38,856 bases of DNA, taken from contig NZ_JAGGLI010000029.1 in NCBI RefSeq assembly GCF_017874355.1, forward strand, positions 1-38,856, read 5' to 3'. This DNA is from Acetoanaerobium pronyense (GTDB lineage: Bacteria; Bacillota; Clostridia; Peptostreptococcales; Filifactoraceae). Below, in pieces: positions 1 through 7,728 of this stretch (position 1 is its first letter; each line of letters begins with the position of its first letter). The notes beneath the pieces were generated by a model, which was not told the origin of the DNA, made no database searches, and saw only the letters and a list, made by a program, of their open reading frames with translations. Made by a program: the position numbers and the translations under genes.

Positions 1-101
<101 letters not shown>

Positions 102-112
102 ATTCATATTAT

Positions 113-187
113 TCCGAAGTAGCTCAACGGCGGAGCAACCGGCTGTTAACCGGTAGGTTGTGGGTTCGAGTCCCACCTTCGGAGCCA
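113..187 (+). tRNA. tRNA-Asn (GTT)
   Basis: Full cloverleaf: acceptor TCCGAAG pairs with CTTCGGA, the anticodon loop holds GTT, the T-loop is TTCGAGT, and CCA is encoded. First tRNA after the 5S gene. Confidence 0.95.
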
Positions 188-194
188 TATGAAA

Positions 195-283
195 GCCGAA
201 GTGGCGGAACTGGCAGACGCACAGGACTTAAAATCCTGCGATACGAGAGTATCGTACCGGTTCGATTCCGGTCTTCGGCACCA
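195..283 (+). tRNA. tRNA-Leu (TAA)
   Basis: Class II tRNA with a long variable arm. Acceptor GCCGAAG pairs with CTTCGGC, anticodon TAA, CCA encoded. Confidence 0.95.
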
Positions 284-301
284 TTTTCAATTTTATACCA
301 T

Positions 302-377
<76 letters not shown>

Positions 378-381
378 TTTA

Positions 382-456
382 GGCCCCTTGGTCAAGCGGT
401 CAAGACACCGCCCTTTCACGGCGGTAACAGGGGTTCGATTCCCCTAGGGGTCACCA
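382..456 (+). tRNA. tRNA-Glu (TTC)
   Basis: Acceptor GGCCCCT pairs with AGGGGTC (one G-T pair), anticodon TTC, CCA encoded. Confidence 0.95.
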
Positions 457-461
457 ATCTT

Positions 462-537
462 GGGCTCATAGCTCAGCTGGGAGAGCACCTGCCTTACAAG
501 CAGGGGGTCACAGGTTCGAGCCCTGTTGAGCCCACCA
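462..537 (+). tRNA. tRNA-Val (TAC)
   Basis: Acceptor GGGCTCA pairs with TGAGCCC, anticodon TAC, CCA encoded. It ends 13 bases before the internal 5S gene. Confidence 0.95.
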
Positions 538-550
538 AGAAAATAAATAT

Positions 551-661
<111 letters not shown>

Positions 662-667
662 ATTAAT

Positions 668-744
668 GGCCCGGTAGTTCAGTTGGTTAGAATGCCAGCC
701 TGTCACGCTGGAGGTCGAGGGTTCGAGCCCCTTCCGGGTCGCCA
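668..744 (+). tRNA. tRNA-Asp (GTC)
   Basis: Acceptor GGCCCGG pairs with CCGGGTC, anticodon GTC, CCA encoded. A 52-base AT-rich gap follows before the next tRNA. Confidence 0.95.
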
Positions 745-796
745 TTTTCTTACAAATTAAATATTATACATACATGGATGTAAGCACAATTAACGT

Positions 797-871
797 GCTG
801 GCGTGGCTCAACGGTAGAGCAGCTGACTTGTAATCAGCAGGTTGTAGGTTCGATTCCTATCGCCAGCTCCA
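797..871 (+). tRNA. tRNA-Thr (TGT)
   Basis: Acceptor GCTGGCG pairs with CGCCAGC, anticodon TGT, CCA encoded. Confidence 0.95.
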
Positions 872-877
872 TTGTAT

Positions 878-961
878 GCGGATGTGGCGGAATTGGCAGA
901 CGCACTAGACTTAGGATCTAGCGCCTTGTGCGTGGGGGTTCAAGTCCCTCCATCCGCACCA
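878..961 (+). tRNA. tRNA-Leu (TAG)
   Basis: Class II tRNA with a long variable arm. Acceptor GCGGATG pairs with CATCCGC, anticodon TAG, CCA encoded. Confidence 0.95.
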
Positions 962-965
962 ATTA

Positions 966-1040
966 GCGGAAGTGGCTCAGTGGTAGAGCATCGCCTTGCC
1001 AAGGCGAGGGTCGCGGGTTCGAATCCCGTCTTCCGCTCCA
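966..1040 (+). tRNA. tRNA-Gly (GCC)
   Basis: Acceptor GCGGAAG pairs with CTTCCGC, loop TTGCCAA gives anticodon GCC, CCA encoded. Confidence 0.95.
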
Positions 1041-1053
1041 TTTATTCAAACAT

Positions 1054-1130
1054 GTGCCTGTAGCTCAGCTGGATAGAGCACCGCCCTTCTAAGGCGGGTG
1101 TCAGGAGTTCGAATCTCTTCAGGCACACCA
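1054..1130 (+). tRNA. tRNA-Arg (TCT)
   Basis: Acceptor GTGCCTG pairs with CAGGCAC, anticodon TCT, CCA encoded. Confidence 0.95.
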
Positions 1131-1138
1131 TGTATTTT

Positions 1139-1214
1139 TGGGGATTAGCCAAGTCGGTAAGGCACCAGACTTTGACTCTGGCATGCGTAGGTTCGAGTCC
1201 TGCATCCCCAGCCA
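1139..1214 (+). tRNA. tRNA-Gln (TTG)
   Basis: Acceptor TGGGGAT pairs with ATCCCCA, anticodon loop CTTTGAC gives TTG, CCA encoded. Confidence 0.94.
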
Positions 1215-1217
1215 TAA

Positions 1218-1293
1218 GACCCATTAGCTCAGTCGGCAGAGCACCTGACTTTTAATCAGGGTGTCCCGCGTTCGAGTCGCGGATGGGTCACCA
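1218..1293 (+). tRNA. tRNA-Lys (TTT)
   Basis: Acceptor GACCCAT pairs with ATGGGTC, anticodon TTT, CCA encoded. Confidence 0.95.
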
Positions 1294-1303
1294 ATTAAAG
1301 CAT

Positions 1304-1392
1304 GGAGGGGTGTCCGAGCGGTTTAAGGAGCTGGTCTTGAAAACCAGTGACTCCGAAAGGGGCCGTGGGTTCGAATCCCACCCCCTCCGCCA
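1304..1392 (+). tRNA. tRNA-Ser (TGA)
   Basis: Class II tRNA with a long variable arm. Acceptor GGAGGGG pairs with CCCCTCC, anticodon TGA, discriminator G, CCA encoded. Confidence 0.95.
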
Positions 1393-1397
1393 TGTTT

Positions 1398-1473
<76 letters not shown>

Positions 1474-1492
1474 TAAAGTTCGCTGAGAATTC

Positions 1493-1569
1493 GGCGGCAT
1501 AGCTCAGATGGCTAGAGCGTTCGGTTCATACCCGAAAGGTCACAGGTTCGATCCCTGTTGCCGCTACCA
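1493..1569 (+). tRNA. Elongator tRNA-Met (CAT)
   Basis: Loop TTCATAC gives anticodon CAT. The acceptor is fully paired (first pair G-T), unlike the initiator. The GGCGGCA start and the TTCATACCC loop region match Bacillus-type elongator Met tRNA, so this is Met and not Ile2. Confidence 0.88.
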
Positions 1570-1581
1570 TCATTATTTTGA

Positions 1582-1658
1582 GGGCCTTTAGCTCAGTTGG
1601 TTAGAGCGCCCGGCTCATAACCGGTAGGTCCGGGGTTCGAGTCCCTGAAGGCCCACCA
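1582..1658 (+). tRNA. tRNA-Ile2 (CAT, lysidine type)
   Basis: The anticodon is CAT, but the acceptor GGGCCTT and the GGCTCATAACC anticodon arm match the minor Ile tRNA. TilS converts C34 of that tRNA to lysidine so that it reads AUA. The outermost anticodon-stem pair looks mismatched (C-T). CCA is encoded. The choice of Ile2 over Met rests on resemblance to known tRNAs. Confidence 0.8.
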
Positions 1659-1699
1659 TTCCTCAAAATAGGTTTAATTTAAACGAAATAGATAGTTTT

Positions 1700-1776
1700 C
1701 GAGGTGTAGCGCAGTTTGGTAGCGTACGTGGTTTGGGACCATGGGGCCGGGGGTTCGAGTCCCTCCACCTCGACCA
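1700..1776 (+). tRNA. tRNA-Pro (TGG)
   Basis: Acceptor CGAGGTG pairs with CACCTCG, loop TTTGGGA gives anticodon TGG, CCA encoded. Confidence 0.95.
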
Positions 1777-1783
1777 TCAACAT

Positions 1784-1861
<78 letters not shown>

Positions 1862-1876
1862 TTATTCTTAAAACAA

Positions 1877-1950
1877 GGCGGCATAGCCAAGTGGTAAGGC
1901 AGAGGACTGCAACTCCTTCACCCCCAGTTCAAATCTGGGTGCCGCCTCCA
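1877..1950 (+). tRNA. tRNA-Cys (GCA)
   Basis: Acceptor GGCGGCA pairs with TGCCGCC, anticodon GCA, CCA encoded. Confidence 0.94.
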
Positions 1951-1992
1951 CTTTTTTTTTACACTTTTTTGAGTATAAAAAAGCCTTTTCTT

Positions 1993-2069
1993 GTGCCCAT
2001 AGCTCAGCTGGATAGAGTATTTGACTACGAATCAAAGGGTCGGGGGTTCGAATCCCTCTGGGCACACCA
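1993..2069 (+). tRNA. tRNA-Arg (ACG)
   Basis: Acceptor GTGCCCA pairs with TGGGCAC. The anticodon is ACG, read as ICG after A34 deamination. CCA is encoded. Last tRNA of the array. Confidence 0.94.
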
Positions 2070-2156
2070 CTGCAACACTTTCAGAAGTTACAAAGGTGAA
2101 AAAATGAAGATTTAACCATTTTTTAACCCTTTTGTACTAATTAATAAGCATAAACT

Positions 2157-2187
2157 AACCCTTTGGAATAATTCAAAGGGTTTTTCT
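2157..2187 (+). terminator. Rho-independent terminator after the tRNA array
   Basis: AACCCTTTG pairs with CAAAGGGTT across an 8-base loop, followed by a T run. It lies about 90 bases after the last tRNA and probably ends the rRNA/tRNA transcript. Confidence 0.8.
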
Positions 2188-2211
2188 ATTTATATTTTAA
2201 AATATAAATAC

Positions 2212-2240
2212 TTGCACATCTCAAATAAAATATGATACAT
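2212..2240 (+). promoter_or_regulatory. Possible promoter of the riboswitch transcript
   Basis: TTGCAC at 2212-2217 is a plausible -35. The sequence 16-17 bases downstream (GATACA/ATACAT around 2234-2240) is a weak -10. A promoter must lie between the upstream terminator and the aptamer, which supports the placement. The -10 match itself is poor. Confidence 0.3.
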
Positions 2241-2314
2241 TTGATTAATAAAACAAAATTGAATATTGATTCGAGATTATATCTCTGTTTATAAGTTTTT
2301 CATATTTTGATATG

Positions 2315-2480
2315 AAAATTAAAAGGGAAGTTAGGTTAAAAACCTACGCGGTCCCGCCACCGTAAAAGAATAGTTGTTTCAATAAACCACTGGGGAACTG
2401 GGAAGGATGAAACAATGATGAAGCTTGAGCCGGTAGACCTGCTTATAGATAACACTAAACTCTGCGAGCGACGGAGGATG
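2315..2480 (+). promoter_or_regulatory. Cobalamin (B12) riboswitch aptamer
   Basis: The conserved core is visible: AAAAGGGAAG at 2321-2330, a GGT...ACC hairpin, then GCGGTCCCGCCACCGTAA at about 2347-2364. The B12 box AGCCGGTAGACCTGC lies at about 2428-2442. A final P13 hairpin (CTCTG/CGGAG, 2460-2476) has the CGAGCGA loop used for the kissing contact. An 8-bp hairpin (2297-2318) sits just 5' of the core. Its 3' expression platform is the terminator at 2521-2548, so B12 binding probably turns off transcription of the downstream gene. Confidence 0.93.
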
Positions 2481-2520
2481 TGTGAAAGACTAAATAAATT
2501 TATATTTTTTGTGTCTTTTG

Positions 2521-2548
2521 CCATCTCTTTTTGTAGAGGTGGTTTTTT
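2521..2548 (+). terminator. Riboswitch-linked intrinsic terminator
   Basis: CCATCTCT pairs with AGAGGTGG (2535-2542) around a 6-base loop and is followed by six T. It stands 40 bases after the aptamer and 45 bases before the next start codon, as expected for a transcription-terminating B12 riboswitch. Confidence 0.88.
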
Positions 2549-2592
2549 ATTTTATATAAAACTTATTTTATTAAAGTGAGAGGTGAACAAAT

Positions 2593-3006
2593 ATGATTTT
2601 AAAGGAAATAGGTATTATTAAAAGCCCATATAAAGGGAAGGAAAGAAGCCAAAATGAGAAAAGTCTATCACGACAAATAATGCTATTGGAAATTAAAGAC
2701 GAATTCTTTGAAGGCCTAGAAAATCTAATAGAAGGACAATTTATAGTAGTTATTTATTGGGCAGATAGAGCACAAAGGAATTTGCTTAAAGTAGTACCCC
2801 CAGGAAAAATAATAGAATCTGGAGTATTTGCAACACGTTCCCAAAATCGTCCAAACCCTCTTTCTATAAATGTTGTAAAGATACTTGCAATAGAGAAAAA
2901 CAAAATAATTGTTACTGGTCTTGATGCTTTAGATAATAGTCCCCTTCTAGATATAAAGCCTTATTATGCTCTATTAGATGAAGCTGTAGAGGTCATAGAG
3001 ATGTAA
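2593..3006 (+). CDS. TrmO/TsaA-like tRNA N6-methyladenosine-type methyltransferase family protein
   Basis: A 137-residue single-domain protein of the TsaA/TrmO (UPF0066) family. The family signature FATRSQNRPNPLS is at about residues 77-89, and the second signature GLDALDNSPLLDIKPY at about 108-123. E. coli TrmO uses SAM to N6-methylate threonylcarbamoyladenosine at tRNA position 37 and is longer (about 235 residues). This short form resembles the one-domain archaeal and clostridial homologues, whose substrate is less certain. The ATG is preceded by GAGAGGTG. The gene lies directly behind a B12 riboswitch and its terminator, so expression is predicted to rise when cobalamin is scarce. That regulation is odd for a tRNA-modifying enzyme and raises the possibility of a corrinoid- or metal-linked role. 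The family call is firm; the role is not. Confidence 0.85.
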   Translation: MILKEIGIIKSPYKGKERSQNEKSLSRQIMLLEIKDEFFEGLENLIEGQFIVVIYWADRAQRNLLKVVPPGKIIESGVFATRSQNRPNPLSINVVKILAIEKNKIIVTGLDALDNSPLLDIKPYYALLDEAVEVIEM

Positions 3007-3128
3007 CTAGAAAAAGAAGTCATAAAATATGGGATTATATTAAGTAATATATAAAAAATAATTTCTTCTAAAATCTAAAACCTCCCATATCTGTTAAAAT
3101 ATATTATATAGATAAAGGAGGAAATATC

Positions 3129-4196
3129 TTGAAGATTATAAACGTAAATACAAGTAAAGGAAGTTATCCCATATATATTAAAAAAGATATTTTAAAATCT
3201 TCAGCTTCACTTATAAAGAAGATTTATAAACATGAAAAGATATGTATTTTAACTGATGGAAAAGTTATGAGCCTATACGGAAAATATATAGAGAGTTATT
3301 TTGAAGAGGAAGGCTTTAAGCCTCTTATTATAACTGTAAAAGAAGGGGAAAAAAGCAAATCCATAAGCACCTATGAAAATATATGCAAGACTCTTGTTAA
3401 AAATGGATTTACACGGTCTAATCTAATTGTTTCTTTTGGGGGAGGAGTAATAGGAGACCTTGGAGGATTTGTTGCATCTACACTTTTTAGAGGTATGAGA
3501 TTTATTCAAATACCAACTACACTTCTCTCCCAAGTAGACAGTAGCGTAGGTGGCAAGGTAGCCATAAACCTAGAAGAAGGAAAAAACCTTATAGGTGCTT
3601 TTTACCCCCCAGAGATGGTAATTATAGATACAAATCTTTTAAAAACTTTAGATGAAAGATTTATAATAGATGGTATGGCTGAGGTTATAAAGTACGGATG
3701 CATTATTGACAAAAAACTATTTGAATTTCTAGAGCAACTAGATAGGGATTTTCTCTTTGACAATATGGATTTTTTAGTTGAAAGATGCGTAAGTATTAAA
3801 AAAAATGTAGTTGAAGAGGATGAATTTGATACAGGAAATAGGATGATATTAAACTTTGGACATACTATTGGACATGTTATAGAAAGCTACTATAATTATG
3901 AAAAATATACCCACGGAGAAGCAGTAGCAATTGGAATGAGTTATATTACTGCCTTAGGAGAAGATATAGGGCTCACCAAAACAGGAGCATCACATAGAAT
4001 AAATAAAATTTTAGATAAATATGGCCTAGAAAAAGTATTTCCGCCTATAGATAAGGAAGACATGATAAAAACAATAATGATTGACAAAAAAGGAAATGAA
4101 AGTGGAGTAAGCTTTATATTTATAGAGGACATAGGAAAGGCTATAATTAAAAGGATGGGTAAAGAAGAAATCATAAAGTATATTTCAAACAAATAA
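3129..4196 (+). CDS. aroB: 3-dehydroquinate synthase
   Basis: The enzyme converts DAHP to 3-dehydroquinate, the second step of the shikimate pathway, in the cytoplasm with NAD and a divalent metal. At 355 residues it has the usual length. Visible family motifs: GGGVIGDLGGF (NAD-binding region, about 104-114), TTLLSQVDSSVGGK (about 130-143), the metal-ligand region AEVIKYG, and the metal-binding histidines in NFGHTIGH and THGEAVAIG. The start is TTG, fixed by AAAGGAGG ending 7 bases before it and by the normal N-terminus. aroA follows after only a few bases, so the two form an operon. Confidence 0.96.
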   Translation: MKIINVNTSKGSYPIYIKKDILKSSASLIKKIYKHEKICILTDGKVMSLYGKYIESYFEEEGFKPLIITVKEGEKSKSISTYENICKTLVKNGFTRSNLIVSFGGGVIGDLGGFVASTLFRGMRFIQIPTTLLSQVDSSVGGKVAINLEEGKNLIGAFYPPEMVIIDTNLLKTLDERFIIDGMAEVIKYGCIIDKKLFEFLEQLDRDFLFDNMDFLVERCVSIKKNVVEEDEFDTGNRMILNFGHTIGHVIESYYNYEKYTHGEAVAIGMSYITALGEDIGLTKTGASHRINKILDKYGLEKVFPPIDKEDMIKTIMIDKKGNESGVSFIFIEDIGKAIIKRMGKEEIIKYISNK

Positions 4197-4212
4197 AGTG
4201 GGAAGTGAGCAT

Positions 4213-5499
4213 ATGAAGGTTGAAATTACACCAGCAAATCTAAATGGAACAGTTAAAATACCGCCCTCCAAAAGCATCAGTCATAGAGCTATTATAGCTG
4301 CATCTCTAGCTCAAGGAGAAAGTATCATAGAGAATATAATAATGTCAAAAGATATAAATGCCACCTGTGATGCTATGAAAAAGCTTGGAGCAACAATTAC
4401 TATTATTGATGAAATAAAAGATAGAAAGACTCTTATCATAAAGGGAGGATTATCTAAAGGTAAAGAGCCTATAGAGATAGACTCAAATGAGTCCGGCTCA
4501 ACTCTTAGATTTTTGATACCTATAGGAAGCATTTCAAATAGGAAAATAATATTTACAGGCAGAGGCAAGCTCGTAGAAAGACCTCTTGATGAATATTATA
4601 AAATATTTGATGAGCAAAAAATAAGCTATAAAAACAATAATGGAAATCTGCCCCTTACTTTAGAGGGATGTATTAAACCAGGAAAGTATAGAATTAAAGG
4701 AGATATAAGCTCTCAATTTATATCGGGTCTTATGTTTGTACTTCCTCTACTTGAAGGGGATTCTACTATAGAAATAGATGGAGTACTTGAATCAAAAGGG
4801 TATGTCAATATGACAATTGATGTCCTAAGGCAATTTGGAGTAGAGATAATAAATAAAGAAGACAAAGTATTTACTATAAAAGGGTTGCAGAAATATATCA
4901 GTAGAAGATATAAGGCGGAGGGAGATTTTTCCCAGGCTGCATTTTGGCTTGTTGCAGGAGCAATTGGTGGAGAGATAACCTGCGAAGACATTAATATAGA
5001 CTCTCTTCAGGGAGATAAAGAAATAATAGAGATAATGAAAAAAATGAAAGCTGATATTAGGATTGTTGGGAAAGATAAGATAACTGTGAAAAAAAGTCAG
5101 ACTTATTCATTAGATATAGACGGATCTCAAATACCTGATATAATACCAATTCTTTCTGTACTAGGAGCATTAAGCGAAGGAAAATCCTCAGTTTATAACG
5201 CATTAAGACTTAGAATAAAAGAATCTGACAGAATAAAATCTACGACATCAGAGCTTACAAAACTAGGATCCTTGATAGATGAAAAAAAAGATGGACTCAC
5301 AGTGCAAGGAAAGAAATATCTTGATGGGGGAAATGTAACTAGCTGGAATGACCACAGGATAGCTATGTCTATGGCTATAGCATCTATTAGATGTAAAGAT
5401 AAGATAACTATAGAAGGTGCAGAATCAGTTGAAAAATCTTATCCGAATTTTTGGAATGACTTTAAAAATCTTGGAGGAAAGCTAGAGATTAAAGAATAA
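4213..5499 (+). CDS. aroA: 3-phosphoshikimate 1-carboxyvinyltransferase (EPSP synthase)
   Basis: The enzyme transfers enolpyruvyl from PEP to shikimate-3-phosphate. Motifs in order from the N-terminus: KSISHR (shikimate-3-phosphate binding), ESGSTLRF and GRGKLVERPL, SSQFISGL, GDFSQAAFWL, the catalytic-domain motif RIKESDRI, and WNDHRIAMSMAI near the C-terminus. I chose ATG 4213 (428 residues), because the family begins MKVEI/MKVxP. An in-frame GTG at 4198 would add five residues. The gene is translationally close behind aroB and ends before a palindromic terminator at 5584. Confidence 0.95.
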   Translation: MKVEITPANLNGTVKIPPSKSISHRAIIAASLAQGESIIENIIMSKDINATCDAMKKLGATITIIDEIKDRKTLIIKGGLSKGKEPIEIDSNESGSTLRFLIPIGSISNRKIIFTGRGKLVERPLDEYYKIFDEQKISYKNNNGNLPLTLEGCIKPGKYRIKGDISSQFISGLMFVLPLLEGDSTIEIDGVLESKGYVNMTIDVLRQFGVEIINKEDKVFTIKGLQKYISRRYKAEGDFSQAAFWLVAGAIGGEITCEDINIDSLQGDKEIIEIMKKMKADIRIVGKDKITVKKSQTYSLDIDGSQIPDIIPILSVLGALSEGKSSVYNALRLRIKESDRIKSTTSELTKLGSLIDEKKDGLTVQGKKYLDGGNVTSWNDHRIAMSMAIASIRCKDKITIEGAESVEKSYPNFWNDFKNLGGKLEIKE

Positions 5500-5583
5500 T
5501 AATTTTATAGATTAAACTTATCAAATATTGCGAGATGACTAAAAACTGTTGTAAGAGGTTCAAAAATGTAGACCATTGAAAAT

Positions 5584-5611
5584 AAAAATAGGTGCCTAGG
5601 CACCTATTTTT
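5584..5611. terminator. Bidirectional terminator between aroA and the DUF1328 gene
   Basis: A perfect 28-base palindrome: A-rich flank, TAGGTGCC/GGCACCTA stem, T-rich flank. It can end aroA transcripts on the plus strand and the small minus-strand gene from the other side. Confidence 0.85.
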
Positions 5612-5618
5612 TATTTAT

Positions 5619-5795
5619 CTACACCCTAGGGGTTCGTCCGCTTACAAGTCCCATTACAAGTGAGATTACAAATAAAATTAAGAAGATATAGAAAATGAAT
5701 TTTGCTACTTCAATGGCAGCTCCGGCTATTCCGATAAAACCAAAGAACGCTGCTATAATTGCGATTACAAAGAATATTCCTGCCCATCTTAACAT
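5619..5795 (-). CDS. DUF1328 small membrane protein
   Basis: A 58-residue protein encoded on the minus strand. It begins [20 protein letters not shown] and continues with a second hydrophobic stretch (about residues 33-51), ending SGRTPRV. The two-helix pattern with the FGFxGIAGAA turn is typical of the DUF1328 (YtjA-like) family of tiny inner-membrane proteins, often associated with stress genes; their function is unknown. AAAGGAGATG lies 9 bases before the ATG. It faces away from the SDR gene at 6021 and converges on aroA at the shared terminator. Confidence 0.85.
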   Translation of the reverse strand: MLRWAGIFFVIAIIAAFFGFIGIAGAAIEVAKFIFYIFLILFVISLVMGLVSGRTPRV

Positions 5796-5947
5796 ACTAA
5801 CATCTCCTTTCGCGGTTTTTTAAGTTAGACTTTTTTAAGATTAACCTACATAAAATTTATACCACTATTTTAGCTCAAATATCAAAATATGCCATAAATG
5901 AACCTAAAGCCCCACGGGTTTAGTAATATGCTCATATTAAAAAATAT

Positions 5948-5973
5948 GTTTAAAAAAAACTATATGAGGAATA
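5948..5973 (+). promoter_or_regulatory. Candidate sigma-B-type promoter for the stress genes
   Basis: GTTTAA at 5948-5953 and GGAATA at 5968-5973 are 14 bases apart. This resembles the Bacillus sigma-B consensus (GTTTAA, 12-15 bases, GGGTAT). The downstream genes are general-stress types, which fits. A TATAAT at 5977-5982 could instead be a sigma-A -10, although no good -35 sits 17 bases upstream of it. Confidence 0.35.
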
Positions 5974-6020
5974 AATTATAATGTGGTAGAAAATTCCATC
6001 AAAGTATTAAGGAGGAAAAA

Positions 6021-6902
6021 ATGTCTGAAAAGAAATTTCCGATGCCAGATGAGATAAAAGCCGAACAGCTTGAAGACAGACCTGGAAGAGAATACAAAAT
6101 GGAAACTCAGCCTATTTATGACGATAAAGACTACAAAGGATATGATAGATTAAAAGGAAAGACAGCTATCATAACAGGTGGAGATAGCGGAATAGGAAGA
6201 GCAGTCTCTATAGCCTACGCAAAAGAAGGAGCTAATGTAGTAATAGTCTATAAAGAAGAGAATCAGGACTCTAAGGATACAGTAAAGGCTATGAGTAAAT
6301 ATACTGACACATCTAAGATTCTTCAGATAGCAGGAGATATAGGAGACCCAGAATTTTCTAAAGAAATAGTAAAGAAGACACTAGAGAAATTTGGCTCCAT
6401 AGATATACTTGTAAATAATGCAGCAGAGCAGCATCCTCAAGATATAATAACTGATATAGATAATGAGCAGCTTGAGAGAACCTTTAAGACAAACTTCTTT
6501 GGAGTGTTTTATCTAGTAAGAGAGGCTGTACCTCATATGAAAGAAAATGCATCAATCATAAACACATCCTCAGTAACAGCATATGATGGGAATCCTCAGC
6601 TTCTTGATTATTCATCAACAAAGGGTGCTATGACATCCTTTACTCGCTCTTTAGCTATACAGCTTGCAGAAAAGAGAATAAGAGTAAATCAGGTGGCACC
6701 AGGACCTATATGGACTCCTCTTATTCCGTCTACATTTGGAAAAGACAATGTAGAGAACTTTGGAGCCGATACGTTGATGGGAAGAGCAGGACAACCTTTG
6801 GAACTAGCTGAGGCCTATGTATTTTTAGCATGGCACAATGCTTCAAGCTATATTACTGGACAAACCATCCATATCAATGGAGGTAAAATAGTAAACGGGT
6901 AA
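6021..6902 (+). CDS. SDR-family NAD(P)-dependent oxidoreductase, general-stress type (YghA/YhxC-like)
   Basis: A 293-residue classical short-chain dehydrogenase with a polar extension of about 45 residues before the Rossmann fold. This is the layout of E. coli YghA and the Bacillus general-stress oxidoreductases YhxC/YdaD. The cofactor motif TGGDSGIGR is at 52-60 and NNAAEQ at 132-137. The catalytic triad is Ser184 (NTSSV), Tyr197 and Lys201 (YSSTK), and PGPIWTPL follows at 228-234. The substrate is unknown; homologues are usually labelled glucose 1-dehydrogenase-like or aldehyde reductase. Good AAGGAGG site. It is probably co-expressed with the next gene, 75 bases downstream. Confidence 0.92.
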   Translation: MSEKKFPMPDEIKAEQLEDRPGREYKMETQPIYDDKDYKGYDRLKGKTAIITGGDSGIGRAVSIAYAKEGANVVIVYKEENQDSKDTVKAMSKYTDTSKILQIAGDIGDPEFSKEIVKKTLEKFGSIDILVNNAAEQHPQDIITDIDNEQLERTFKTNFFGVFYLVREAVPHMKENASIINTSSVTAYDGNPQLLDYSSTKGAMTSFTRSLAIQLAEKRIRVNQVAPGPIWTPLIPSTFGKDNVENFGADTLMGRAGQPLELAEAYVFLAWHNASSYITGQTIHINGGKIVNG

Positions 6903-6977
6903 CCCTAGCATTTATCTAAAAATGTTAGCTTTAATAAATTTTTGTAATCAAGTTTTTGATTAAAAAGGAGGCACAAC

Positions 6978-7517
6978 ATGAAAGATAAAGTACTAGTTGG
7001 TATTTTTACAACAGAAGAGGAAGCAAGAAGAGTAATTCAAAACCTAAAGGATGTAGGATATTCTGACAAAGATATTTCTGTAATCGCTAAGGAAAAAGAA
7101 AGAGTAGAGCATATTCACGATGTAGAAGATGTAAACATGGAGACTACGGATGATAATAACAAAGCAGTAGGTGGAGCGGTTACAGGTGGAGTAATAGGTG
7201 GAGCAGGAGCCCTTCTTGCTGAAATAGGACTACTTGCAGTTCCAGGAATTGGACCATTTTTAGCTGCGGGACCAATTGCAGTCACACTAGGAGGAGTTGT
7301 AGCTGGTGGAGCTGTAGGTGGACTGATTGGAGCACTCGTAGACCTTGGAATCGACAAAGAGGATGCTAAAGAATATGAAACCTACCTTGAAAGAGGAGAT
7401 ATTCTAGTTGCTGTAAAAGAAAGAGATGATGTAGATAGACAGACCATATATAGACATTACTATGACAACAATAGCGTGATTCGTGATACCTATGACATTG
7501 AAAAGGGTATGTGGTAA
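6978..7517 (+). CDS. General stress protein with YflT-like N-domain and glycine-zipper segment
   Basis: A 179-residue protein. Residues 1-45 (VLVGIFTTEEEARRVIQNL and following) resemble the YflT/GSP17M alpha-beta fold, a homologue of which sits in Bacillus general stress protein 17M. Residues 56-115 are very rich in Gly/Ala/Val with repeated GGxxGG spacing, a glycine-zipper type membrane-inserting segment. The polar C-terminus has YETYLERGDILVAV. The function is unknown; a role in envelope or stress resistance is inferred. AAGGAGG lies before the ATG, and a terminator follows at 7537, so the SDR gene and this gene form a two-gene unit. Confidence 0.82.
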   Translation: MKDKVLVGIFTTEEEARRVIQNLKDVGYSDKDISVIAKEKERVEHIHDVEDVNMETTDDNNKAVGGAVTGGVIGGAGALLAEIGLLAVPGIGPFLAAGPIAVTLGGVVAGGAVGGLIGALVDLGIDKEDAKEYETYLERGDILVAVKERDDVDRQTIYRHYYDNNSVIRDTYDIEKGMW

Positions 7518-7536
7518 TCAAATAGATAGATTTAAA

Positions 7537-7566
7537 AAAGGAGAAGCTGCGGCTTCTTCTTTTTGT
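7537..7566 (+). terminator. Rho-independent terminator after the stress pair
   Basis: A GAAGC/GCTTC-centred hairpin (GAGAAGC...GGCTTCTT) with an A-rich 5' side and T-rich 3' side. It closes the SDR/YflT unit before aroC. Confidence 0.75.
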
Positions 7567-7728
7567 TTGAAATAATGAAGTACTGTTCTTATAAGAAGCT
7601 TTAAACCAATTTAAGGGAGATACTCTTATTTATAAAAACATAATTTATTAGTTCTAGTTATAGGTTGATGATAAAATAGAAGATATAAAAGGAAAACTTA
7701 GGCGATGATTATAAAAGGGGGCAGAAAA

